DNA from: Streptococcus mitis subsp. hohhotensis
GTDB taxonomy: Bacteria; Bacillota; Bacilli; Lactobacillales; Streptococcaceae
Direction of reading: 5' to 3'
Assembly: GCF_000722775.1 (NCBI RefSeq)
Contig: NZ_JPFZ01000010.1
Coordinates: 114,877-178,876, forward strand
Length of the DNA stretch: 64,000 bases
Shown: positions 56,795 to 64,000 of the stretch, piece by piece
Numbering within the stretch: the first letter of the stretch is position 1
Layout of the letters: each line of letters opens with the position of its first letter
Made by a program: the position numbers and the translations under genes
Notes under the pieces: model-generated
What the model was told of the DNA's origin: nothing
Database searches by the model: none
Seen by the model: only the letters and a program-made list of their open reading frames with translations

Positions 56795-57363
56795 TTATTT
56801 TTTTCCTCCAAAAAAAGTACTATAGTAGTTATCTTAATGCAATCGTTTCCTATTATACACAAATCACTATGTTAAGTCAACTTATTTTTTAGTATTCTTG
56901 CTAAAAAAAAAAGCATTTTCTGATTTGTTTTGTATGAATTCTTCATTGATAAACAAAATTAATATACTAGATAACTGAATCCCTTATTGACTGGTCTATA
57001 AAAAAGAAAAATCCATTATTTTTACCGATGAATACGTCATACTTATCCAAAATTAAAAAGAGCATCATTTTCCTTCGCATAGCCATATATATTGTATGTT
57101 ATTCAAGGAACTCTTCGCTGTTTTCATTAGAATTAAGAGATAGTAAATTTCAAAGTATAAAGTATATAGTTTAACTACGATATTTCTTGAGCAAGCTGAG
57201 AACCAAAAAGGTTGCACTTTAGTAATGCAAATAGCTCGACCTACTAACTCTTACAAAAAAGCCCACAATACCACAAGGAAAAAGCCCATGAATATAGCAT
57301 TCCTGGACTTCTCTTATCAGAATATTTAGATCAACCAACATAAAGGTTAGCGATTGTTAGATT
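56795..57363. other. Non-coding region upstream of the SRRP gene
   Basis: AT-rich. It holds the SRRP promoter at its left end and nothing else I can identify. No intact ORF is supported before the hairpin array begins at 57364. Confidence 0.5.
56852..56880 (-). promoter_or_regulatory. Promoter of the SRRP gene
   Basis: Minus strand: TTGACT, 17-nt spacer, TATAAT, a near-consensus vegetative promoter. It predicts a leader of about 50 nt ending in GGAGG and ten A/T bases before the ATG. Confidence 0.8.
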
Positions 57364-58017
57364 ACGACGCTGAGTTTTACGAATCGATACCATTCGTGGA
57401 ATTTGCCTAGTGAAGCGTTTAGGTAAACCGATTGTTACACCACGACACGGAGTTTGGCAAATCGATTCCATTTACAAAACGTAGTTAGTAAAGCAGTTAG
57501 CTAGTTCGCTTCCTTACCATTACGACGGAAAAATCCACCAATCGATAATATTCGTGGATTTTTCCTAGTGAAGCGTTTAGGTAGACCGCCATAGAGGTTA
57601 CCTATTATTAGATTACGACACTGAGTTTTATAAATCGATTTCATTTGCCAAACGTAGTTAGCAAAGCAGTTAGCTAGACTGCTCACTACCAGTTACGACG
57701 TAAAGTTTTACGAATCGACATTATTCGTAAAACTTTACTAGTGGAGCGCCTAGCCAAGTTCCATAGAAACTTGGCGTTAGTTACTTAGATTGTTACACAA
57801 TCAAGTAAATTTACTGAACTACGACACGGAGTTTAGCAAATCGATCATATGTGCTAAACGTAGTTAGTGAGGCCGTTAGCTAGACCACTCACTACCCCTT
57901 ACGACGGAAAAATCCACGAATCGATACCATTCGTGGATTTTTCCTAGTGAAGCGTTTAGGTAAGCCGCCATAGCGGTTACCGTCAAATGACAGCAACTTT
58001 ATGTTGCTAGTCATTTG
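57364..58017. repeat. Alternating array of seven ACGAC-headed hairpin units
   Basis: Units start with ACGAC at 57364, 57442, 57522, 57615, 57695, 57821 and 57901. Odd units (type A) carry a stem such as GGAAAAATCCACGAAT/ATTCGTGGATTTTTCC followed by CTAGTGAAGCGTTTAGG. Even units (type B) carry GTTTAGCAAATCGAT-like stems followed by GTTAGTxAxGCxGTTAGCTAG. A central AATCGA is nearly constant while stem sequences change on both sides. The last part has another strong hairpin, CAAATGAC/GTCATTTG with inner GCAAC/GTTGC (57984-58017), just past the prfC stop. No coding potential. Confidence 0.8.
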
Positions 58018-58024
58018 TAACGAT

Positions 58025-59569
58025 TTACATCTTCTCTTCCAACTCTACGTCTGGATACTTATCCGCAAACCAGCGGAGCGCAAAGTCATTTTCAAAGAGG
58101 AAGACTGGTTGGTCAAAACGGTCTTTAGCCAAGATATTTCGGCTTGATGACATCCGTTCATCCAAGTCCTCAGGCTTGATCCAACGAACGGTCTTTTTAC
58201 CCATTGGGCTCATAACCACTTCCGCATTGTATTCGCCTTCCATACGGTGTTTAAAGACTTCAAACTGGAGTTGACCAACAGCTCCCAGCATGTACTCGCC
58301 TGTTTGGTAATTTTTATAAAGCTGAATAGCACCTTCTTGCACCAATTGCTCGATTCCCTTGTGGAAAGATTTTTGCTTCATGACATTCTTAGCAGATACT
58401 TTCATGAAAATTTCAGGTGTAAAGGTTGGCAGTGGTTCAAATTCAAATTTATTTTTCCCAACTGTCAAGGTATCTCCAACTTGATAAGTACCGGTATCGT
58501 AAACCCCGATGATATCTCCTGCTACAGCATTAGTCACATTTTCACGACTTTCCGCCATAAACTGAGTCACATTCGAAAGTTTAGCCCCTTTACCAGTACG
58601 AGGTAGGTTGACACTCATGCCACGCTCAAATTCGCCTGATACGATACGAACAAAGGCGATACGGTCACGGTGACGAGGATCCATGTTGGCTTGGATTTTA
58701 AAGACAAATCCTGAGAAATCCTTGTCATGAGGATCCACAATTTCTCCGTCTGTTTTCTTGTGACCATGAGGTTCTGGAGCAAACTTGAGGAAGGTTTCAA
58801 GGAAGGTCTGCACACCAAAGTTAGTAAGGGCTGAACCGAAGAAGACAGGTGTCAATTCTCCAGCAAGGATAGCTTCCTCTGAAAACTCATTTCCAGCTTC
58901 ATTTAAAAGTTCAATATCATCCTTGACTTGTTCGTAGAAAGGATTGCTACCAAAAAGCTTGTCCCCATCTTCTAAACTAGCAAAACGCTCATCCCCTTTG
59001 TAGAGCTCCAGGCGTTGGTTATAGAGATCATACAAACCCTCAAAAGCTTTCCCCATCCCGATTGGCCAGTTCATCGGGTAACTGGCAATACCCAAGACTT
59101 CTTCTAATTCTTGCAAGAGATCCAAAGGCTCACGACCGTCACGGTCCAGCTTGTTCATAAAGGTAAAGACTGGAATACCACGATGTTTAACAACTTCAAA
59201 CAATTTCTTGGTTTGCGCCTCGATACCCTTAGCAGAGTCCACCACCATGACCGCTGCATCCACCGCCATCAAGGTACGATAAGTATCTTCTGAAAAGTCC
59301 TCATGCCCTGGTGTGTCGAGGATATTGACGCGCTTACCATCGTAGTCAAACTGCATAACAGATGAAGTCACCGAAATCCCACGTTGCTTCTCGATATCCA
59401 TCCAGTCAGACTTGGCAAAAGTCCCTGTTTTCTTTCCTTTTACAGTGCCAGCCTCACGAATCTCGCCCCCAAAGTAGAGCAGTTGCTCAGTGATGGTTGT
59501 TTTCCCCGCGTCAGGGTGGGAGATGATGGCAAAGGTACGACGTTTCTTAATTTCTTCTTGAATATTCAT
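58025..59569 (-). CDS. prfC: Peptide chain release factor 3
   Basis: RF3 is the GTPase that recycles RF1/RF2 after termination. The 514-residue protein has G1 [10 protein letters not shown]3 DTPGHEDF and G4 NKLD, followed by translation-factor beta domains. The switch region [12 protein letters not shown] is intact. It has its own consensus promoter and ends at a hairpin-rich non-coding array instead of a simple terminator. It is divergent from gatC. Confidence 0.96.
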   Translation of the reverse strand: MNIQEEIKKRRTFAIISHPDAGKTTITEQLLYFGGEIREAGTVKGKKTGTFAKSDWMDIEKQRGISVTSSVMQFDYDGKRVNILDTPGHEDFSEDTYRTLMAVDAAVMVVDSAKGIEAQTKKLFEVVKHRGIPVFTFMNKLDRDGREPLDLLQELEEVLGIASYPMNWPIGMGKAFEGLYDLYNQRLELYKGDERFASLEDGDKLFGSNPFYEQVKDDIELLNEAGNEFSEEAILAGELTPVFFGSALTNFGVQTFLETFLKFAPEPHGHKKTDGEIVDPHDKDFSGFVFKIQANMDPRHRDRIAFVRIVSGEFERGMSVNLPRTGKGAKLSNVTQFMAESRENVTNAVAGDIIGVYDTGTYQVGDTLTVGKNKFEFEPLPTFTPEIFMKVSAKNVMKQKSFHKGIEQLVQEGAIQLYKNYQTGEYMLGAVGQLQFEVFKHRMEGEYNAEVVMSPMGKKTVRWIKPEDLDERMSSSRNILAKDRFDQPVFLFENDFALRWFADKYPDVELEEKM

Positions 59570-59658
59570 AAGTTCTCTTTCTTTGATTCTCTATTTTTCT
59601 TGTTTCAATAGCTAAGAATGATTTTTACATTGGATTTTACTATTCCTTTCAACACTCC

Positions 59659-59687
59659 ATTATATCGGATTTTAGCATTTTTTTCAA
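59659..59687 (-). promoter_or_regulatory. Promoter of prfC
   Basis: Minus strand: TTGAAA, 17-nt spacer, TATAAT, about 90 nt upstream of the start codon. Confidence 0.7.
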
Positions 59688-59732
59688 TTTCTATTTCTTT
59701 TCACTTATCCCTCCCTTATTTATAGGAAAATA

Positions 59733-59741
59733 TGGTAAAAT
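59733..59741 (+). promoter_or_regulatory. Extended -10 promoter of the gatCAB operon
   Basis: TGGTAAAAT on the plus strand, about 40 nt upstream of gatC. No clear -35 box, consistent with an extended -10 type. Confidence 0.5.
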
Positions 59742-59781
59742 AGAACAGACTAAAAATCATCATTTCACGAAAGGATGCAAG

Positions 59782-60084
59782 ATGAAAATTACGCAAGAAG
59801 AGGTAACACACGTTGCCAATCTTTCAAAATTAAGATTCTCTGAAGAAGAAACTGCTGCCTTTGCGACTACCTTGTCTAAGATTGTAGACATGGTTGAGTT
59901 GCTGGGCGAAGTTGACACAACCGGTGTCGCACCTACTACGACTATGGCTGACCGCAAGACTGTACTCCGCCCTGATGTGGCCGAAGAAGGAACAGACCGT
60001 GATTGCTTGTTTAAAAACGTACCTGAAAAAGACAACTACTATATCAAGGTACCAGCTATCCTAGACGATGGAGGAGATGCCTAA
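59782..60084 (+). CDS. gatC: Asp/Glu-tRNA amidotransferase subunit C
   Basis: A 100-residue small subunit that stabilises GatA-GatB. The conserved N-terminus ([21 protein letters not shown]) and the C-terminal [11 protein letters not shown] segment are present. It starts the gatC-gatA-gatB operon; its last base overlaps the first of gatA. The complex transamidates Glu-tRNA(Gln) (and Asp-tRNA(Asn)) where the direct synthetase is absent. Confidence 0.96.
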   Translation: MKITQEEVTHVANLSKLRFSEEETAAFATTLSKIVDMVELLGEVDTTGVAPTTTMADRKTVLRPDVAEEGTDRDCLFKNVPEKDNYYIKVPAILDDGGDA

Positions 60085-61550
60085 TGACTTTTAACAATAA
60101 AACCATTGAAGACTTGCACAATCTCCTTGTCTCTAAGGAAATTTCAGCAACAGAATTGACACAAGCTACGCTTGAAGATATCCAGTCTCGCGAGACAGCT
60201 ATTAACGCTTTTATTACCATCGCTGAGGAGCAAGCCCTTGCTCAAGCTAAAGCCATTGATGAAGCTGGAATTGACGCGAATAATGTCCTTTCAGGAATTC
60301 CACTTGCAGTTAAAGACAATATCTCTACAGATGGTATTCTCACAACTGCTGCCTCAAAAATGCTCTACAACTATGAGCCTATCTTTGATGCGACAGCCGT
60401 TGCCAATGCAAAATCTAAGGGCATGATTGTCGTAGGGAAAACTAACATGGACGAATTTGCCATGGGTGGTTCAGGTGAGACTTCTTACTACGGTGCCACT
60501 AAAAATGCTTGGGACCACAGCAAAGTTCCTGGTGGTTCATCAAGTGGTTCTGCCGCAGCCGTAGCCTCAGGACAAGTCCGCTTGTCTCTTGGATCTGATA
60601 CTGGTGGCTCTATCCGCCAACCTGCTGCCTTCAACGGAATCGTTGGTCTCAAACCAACTTACGGAACAGTTTCTCGTTTCGGTCTCATTGCCTTCGGTAG
60701 CTCATTAGATCAAATCGGACCTTTCGCACCAACTGTTAAGGAAAATGCCCTCTTACTCAACGCTATTGCCAGCGAAGATGCCAAAGACTCTACTTCTGCT
60801 CCTGTCCGCATTGCCGACTTTACTTCAAAAATCGGACAAGACATCAAGGGCATGAAAATTGCTTTGCCTAAAGAATATCTTGGCCAAGGAATTGACCCAG
60901 AGGTTAAAGAAACCATTCTGAATGCCGCTAAACACTTTGAAAAACTTGGTGCTATCGTTGAAGAAGTCAGCCTTCCTCACTCTAAATACGGTGTGGCAGT
61001 CTACTACATCATCGCTTCATCAGAAGCTTCATCAAACTTGCAACGTTTTGACGGTATCCGTTACGGCTACCGCGCAGAAGATGCAACCAACCTTGATGAA
61101 ATCTATGTAAACAGCCGTAGCCAAGGTTTCGGTGAAGAGGTGAAACGTCGTATCATGCTGGGTACTTTCAGCCTTTCATCAGGTTACTATGACGCCTACT
61201 ATAAGAAAGCTGGTCAGGTCCGTACCCTCATCATCCAAGATTTCGAAAAAGTCTTTGCGGATTATGACTTGATTTTGGGCCCAACCGCACCAAGCGTTGC
61301 CTATGACTTGGATTCACTCAACCACGACCCAGTTGCCATGTACTTGGCTGACCTCTTGACTATTCCTGTCAACTTGGCAGGTCTTCCAGGGATTTCGATT
61401 CCTGCTGGATTCTCTCAAGGTCTACCTGTTGGTCTGCAATTGATTGGTCCTAAGTACTCTGAGGAAACTATTTACCAAGCTGCTGCTGCTTTTGAGGCAA
61501 CAACAGACTACCACAAACAACAACCCGTGATTTTTGGAGGTGATAACTAA
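60084..61550 (+). CDS. gatA: Asp/Glu-tRNA amidotransferase subunit A (glutaminase)
   Basis: A 488-residue amidase-signature protein that releases ammonia from glutamine for GatB. The Ser-cisSer-Lys triad is present: K77 in PLAVKDNI, the cis-Ser in [12 protein letters not shown], and the nucleophilic Ser in [13 protein letters not shown]. One-base overlaps with gatC and gatB indicate tight coupling. Confidence 0.97.
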   Translation: MTFNNKTIEDLHNLLVSKEISATELTQATLEDIQSRETAINAFITIAEEQALAQAKAIDEAGIDANNVLSGIPLAVKDNISTDGILTTAASKMLYNYEPIFDATAVANAKSKGMIVVGKTNMDEFAMGGSGETSYYGATKNAWDHSKVPGGSSSGSAAAVASGQVRLSLGSDTGGSIRQPAAFNGIVGLKPTYGTVSRFGLIAFGSSLDQIGPFAPTVKENALLLNAIASEDAKDSTSAPVRIADFTSKIGQDIKGMKIALPKEYLGQGIDPEVKETILNAAKHFEKLGAIVEEVSLPHSKYGVAVYYIIASSEASSNLQRFDGIRYGYRAEDATNLDEIYVNSRSQGFGEEVKRRIMLGTFSLSSGYYDAYYKKAGQVRTLIIQDFEKVFADYDLILGPTAPSVAYDLDSLNHDPVAMYLADLLTIPVNLAGLPGISIPAGFSQGLPVGLQLIGPKYSEETIYQAAAAFEATTDYHKQQPVIFGGDN

Positions 61551-62992
61551 TGAACTTTGAAACAGTCATTGGACTTGAAGTCCACGTAGAGCTCAACACC
61601 AATTCAAAAATCTTCTCACCTACTTCTGCCCACTTTGGAAATGACCAAAATGCCAACACCAACGTGATTGACTGGTCCTTCCCAGGAGTTCTACCAGTTC
61701 TCAATAAAGGTGTTGTTGATGCCGGTATCAAGGCTGCTCTTGCCCTCAACATGGACATCCACAAAAAGATGCACTTTGACCGCAAGAACTACTTCTACCC
61801 TGATAATCCCAAAGCCTACCAAATTTCTCAGTTTGATGAGCCAATCGGCTATAACGGTTGGATTGAAGTCGAGCTAGAAGACGGTACAACTAAAAAAATC
61901 GGTATCGAACGCGCCCACCTAGAAGAAGACGCTGGTAAAAACACCCACGGTACAGATGGTTACTCTTATGTTGACCTCAACCGCCAAGGGGTGCCATTGA
62001 TTGAGATTGTATCTGAAGCTGACATGCGTTCTCCAGAAGAAGCCTACGCTTATCTGACAGCCCTCAAGGAAGTTATCCAATACGCTGGCATTTCTGACGT
62101 TAAGATGGAAGAAGGTTCTATGCGTGTGGATGCCAATATCTCTCTTCGTCCGTATGGTCAAGAAAAATTCGGTACCAAGACAGAGTTGAAGAACCTCAAC
62201 TCCTTCTCAAATGTTCGCAAGGGTCTTGAATACGAAGTCCAACGTCAGGCTGAAATCCTTCGCTCAGGTGGTCAAATCCGCCAAGAAACACGCCGTTATG
62301 ATGAAGCTAACAAAGCAACCATCCTCATGCGTGTCAAGGAAGGCGCTGCTGACTACCGCTACTTCCCAGAACCAGACCTACCTCTCTTTGAAATTTCAGA
62401 CGAGTGGATTGAGGAAATGCGTACAGAGTTACCAGAGTTTCCAAAAGAACGCCGTGCTCGCTATGTCTCTGACCTTGGCTTGTCAGACTATGATGCTAGC
62501 CAGTTAACCGCGAACAAAGTCACTTCTGATTTCTTTGAAAAAGCTGTGGCCCTCGGTGGCGATGCCAAACAGGTCTCTAACTGGCTCCAAGGAGAAGTCG
62601 CTCAGTTCTTGAACGCTGAAGGCAAGACACTTGAACAAATCGAATTAACACCAGAAAACTTGGTTGAAATGATTGCCATCATCGAAGACGGTACTATTTC
62701 ATCTAAGATTGCCAAGAAAGTCTTTGTCCACCTTGCTAAAAATGGCGGCAGTGCGCGTGAATACGTGGAAAAAGCAGGCATGGTTCAAATCTCAGATCCA
62801 GCTGTTTTGATTCCAATTATCCACCAAGTCTTTGCGGACAACGAAGCCGCAGTTGCCGACTTCAAGTCAAGCAAACGTAACGCAGACAAGGCCTTCACAG
62901 GATTCCTTATGAAAGCAACCAAAGGCCAAGCCAACCCACAAGTAGCCCTTAAACTCCTTGCCCAAGAATTGGCTAAGTTGAAAGAAGATTAA
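61550..62992 (+). CDS. gatB: Asp/Glu-tRNA amidotransferase subunit B
   Basis: A 480-residue kinase-type subunit that activates and amidates the mischarged tRNA. The signatures [10 protein letters not shown] near the N-terminus and [12 protein letters not shown] are conserved. The C-terminal helical tRNA-binding (YqeY-like) tail is complete. It is the last gene of the operon, followed by a long hairpin terminator. Confidence 0.97.
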   Translation: MNFETVIGLEVHVELNTNSKIFSPTSAHFGNDQNANTNVIDWSFPGVLPVLNKGVVDAGIKAALALNMDIHKKMHFDRKNYFYPDNPKAYQISQFDEPIGYNGWIEVELEDGTTKKIGIERAHLEEDAGKNTHGTDGYSYVDLNRQGVPLIEIVSEADMRSPEEAYAYLTALKEVIQYAGISDVKMEEGSMRVDANISLRPYGQEKFGTKTELKNLNSFSNVRKGLEYEVQRQAEILRSGGQIRQETRRYDEANKATILMRVKEGAADYRYFPEPDLPLFEISDEWIEEMRTELPEFPKERRARYVSDLGLSDYDASQLTANKVTSDFFEKAVALGGDAKQVSNWLQGEVAQFLNAEGKTLEQIELTPENLVEMIAIIEDGTISSKIAKKVFVHLAKNGGSAREYVEKAGMVQISDPAVLIPIIHQVFADNEAAVADFKSSKRNADKAFTGFLMKATKGQANPQVALKLLAQELAKLKED

Positions 62993-62997
62993 AAAAA

Positions 62998-63047
62998 TAA
63001 TCTCCAGATTAGGAACTGTCAGTGAGTTCTCTAGTCTGGAGATTTTT
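62998..63047 (+). terminator. Terminator of gatCAB
   Basis: Arms AATCTCCAGA and TCTGGAGATT around a 29-nt loop that contains its own short GAACT/AGTTC stem, then TTTTC. It starts just past the gatB stop. Confidence 0.8.
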
Positions 63048-63094
63048 CAATATACCTCGTTATTGGGGTTTACCTTACTTACATATCCTACTTC

Positions 63095-63135
63095 AAAAAG
63101 CCCTTCCCCTAAAAATAGAGGAAAGGCTTTTCTTG
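63095..63135. terminator. Bidirectional terminator between gatB and the LPXTG gene
   Basis: Arms AAAAGCC-CTTCC and GGAA-AGGCTTTT around an A-rich loop, with T runs on both outer sides. It probably terminates the minus-strand LPXTG gene. Confidence 0.65.
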
Positions 63136-63191
63136 ATTATCATAAACCTAAGAATGATAGATAAGCGACTTATTACGCTTTATACCATTTC

Positions 63192-64000
63192 TTACTCCTT
63201 ATCATCTTTACGACGTCTTGAAACTAAACCTAAGCCAGTTATTGCTGCTAGAGCTCCAAGAAGGAGAGATGAAGTTGATGATTGAGTACCTGTATTCGGA
63301 AGTTCCCGTTTACCATCTACAAATGTTGATTCATTTGAATTCACTATTTGAGTTGATTTATCTGATTGTCCAGGCACTTCTGGATGATTTGGCTTATCTG
63401 ATTGTCCAGGAACATCTGAATGAGAAGGGATTTCATCATGAATTGGAGTAATCACTTTCTTAAAGATATGAGTTGTTACATTTCCAATTAAAATAGTCTT
63501 GACATATTCATAGCCAGTAAATGTTCCCTTATCTTTTGTACCATCTTCTTGAGGTTTTAGAACATTACCTTCAGTATCTTTCCAAACTGTTGATTTACTT
63601 TCTTCATTACTTGGAGTTGAAGGTGTTGGTGAATATGGTGTTGAAGAAGATTTCTTAGTATATACATGGATTGTATTTCCATCTTTATCTTTCTTAGTTT
63701 CTTTGAAGATGTACTCTGGAATGTCTTTCTTATCCTTCGTTCCTTTGTCTGAAGGGCTGATTTCTTTGCCTTCTTCATTCACATAACTTGTTACGACTTG
63801 ACGGTATACATGCGTTGTATTGCCTTTTTCGTCTTTCTTAGTTTCTTTGTAAATGTACTCTGGAATGTCTTTCTTATCCTTCGTTCCTTTGTCTGAAGGG
63901 CTGATTTCTTTGCCTTCTTCATTCACATAACTTGTTACGACTTGACGGTATACATGCGTTGTATTGCCTTTTTCGTCTTTCTTAGTTTCTTTGTAAATGT
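63192..64000 (-). CDS. LPXTG-anchored surface protein, C-terminal part (runs off right edge)
   Basis: Only the 3' end is in the window (about 269 residues). It shows two full and one partial copies of a ~48-residue module beginning VVTSYVNEEGKEISPSDKGT and ending GNTxHVY, then diverged copies. A Pro-rich PGQSDKPNHPEVPGQSDK spacer follows, then the sortase motif ELPNTG, a membrane helix (LLLGALAAITGLGLV) and RRRKDDKE. The anchor resembles that of the SRRP. The modules look like ligand-binding or stalk domains of streptococcal surface proteins; their ligand is unknown. It converges with gatB. Confidence 0.9.
   Translation of the reverse strand, partial: IYKETKKDEKGNTTHVYRQVVTSYVNEEGKEISPSDKGTKDKKDIPEYIYKETKKDEKGNTTHVYRQVVTSYVNEEGKEISPSDKGTKDKKDIPEYIFKETKKDKDGNTIHVYTKKSSSTPYSPTPSTPSNEESKSTVWKDTEGNVLKPQEDGTKDKGTFTGYEYVKTILIGNVTTHIFKKVITPIHDEIPSHSDVPGQSDKPNHPEVPGQSDKSTQIVNSNESTFVDGKRELPNTGTQSSTSSLLLGALAAITGLGLVSRRRKDDKE
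63710..64000 (-). repeat. 144-bp tandem repeats in the LPXTG protein gene
   Basis: The same sequence block recurs at 63721 and 63865 (144 bp, 48 residues), almost without change, and continues to the window edge. Such near-identity implies recent expansion or homogenisation. Confidence 0.88.

Noticed and set aside
57501-57686. A 61-residue minus-strand open frame
   Set aside because: It falls inside the hairpin array, with no ribosome-binding site and no family resemblance.

Overview
This is a low-GC Gram-positive chromosome segment whose gene content points to a mitis-group Streptococcus (S. mitis / S. pneumoniae / S. oralis relatives). The evidence is the canonical streptococcal housekeeping order (tmcAL, rsfS, yqeK, nadD, yhbY, yqeH, yqeG), a BOX-type intergenic repeat, LPXTG surface proteins, and a complete accessory-Sec (SecA2/SecY2) locus for a giant serine-rich repeat protein (SRRP), similar in layout to the pneumococcal psrP island. 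The species call is inference.

Layout. 1-1154: 5' part of rny (RNase Y). 1488-5148: accessory genes, namely an AT-rich SIR2-domain protein (probable anti-phage NADase) and a yefM-yoeB toxin-antitoxin pair with a visible promoter and a palindromic candidate operator. 5221-13022: housekeeping genes on the minus strand (tmcAL, methyltransferase, rsfS, cysteine hydrolase, yqeK, nadD, yhbY, yqeH, yqeG, corA, small MscS-type channel), with an unusual cloverleaf-like inverted-repeat element between yqeH and yhbY. 13174-15400: plus-strand sstT and an aromatic-acid-exporter-like membrane protein, followed by a BOX element.

15648-56794 is one large minus-strand SRRP island. Transcription runs from high to low coordinates. 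The SRRP adhesin comes first (56794 down to 43555) with its own consensus promoter and terminator. Next is a glycosyltransferase cluster of about 17 kb (43400-26277). Last are secY2-asp1-asp2-asp3-secA2-gtfA-gtfB-asp4-asp5 (26040-15648), which appear to have their own terminator/promoter boundary. In the established model for this system, GtfA/GtfB put GlcNAc on the repeats, the accessory transferases extend the glycans, Asp2 O-acetylates GlcNAc, and SecA2/SecY2/Asp1-5 export the glycoprotein for sortase anchoring. Here the transferases are unusually modular: GT2, GT8, Gtf3-like, GT-D (DUF1792) and hexapeptide acetyltransferase domains occur in different fusions, and five proteins share one GtfB-like Rossmann module. 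Several genes carry slippage-type lesions or tracts: an in-frame G8 tract, an A7 frameshift splitting a double transferase, a dinucleotide frameshift in the last transferase, and a 2-bp loss in the SRRP repeats. With that lesion repaired, the SRRP reads as about 4413 residues with roughly 200 copies of a 10-residue repeat.

56795-58024 is non-coding. It holds the SRRP promoter and an alternating array of about 80-bp hairpin-bearing units starting ACGAC. 58025-62992: prfC and the divergent gatC-gatA-gatB operon. 63192-64000: 3' part of a second LPXTG surface protein with 48-residue repeats, running off the window. No rRNA, tRNA, IS element or true CRISPR array was recognised.
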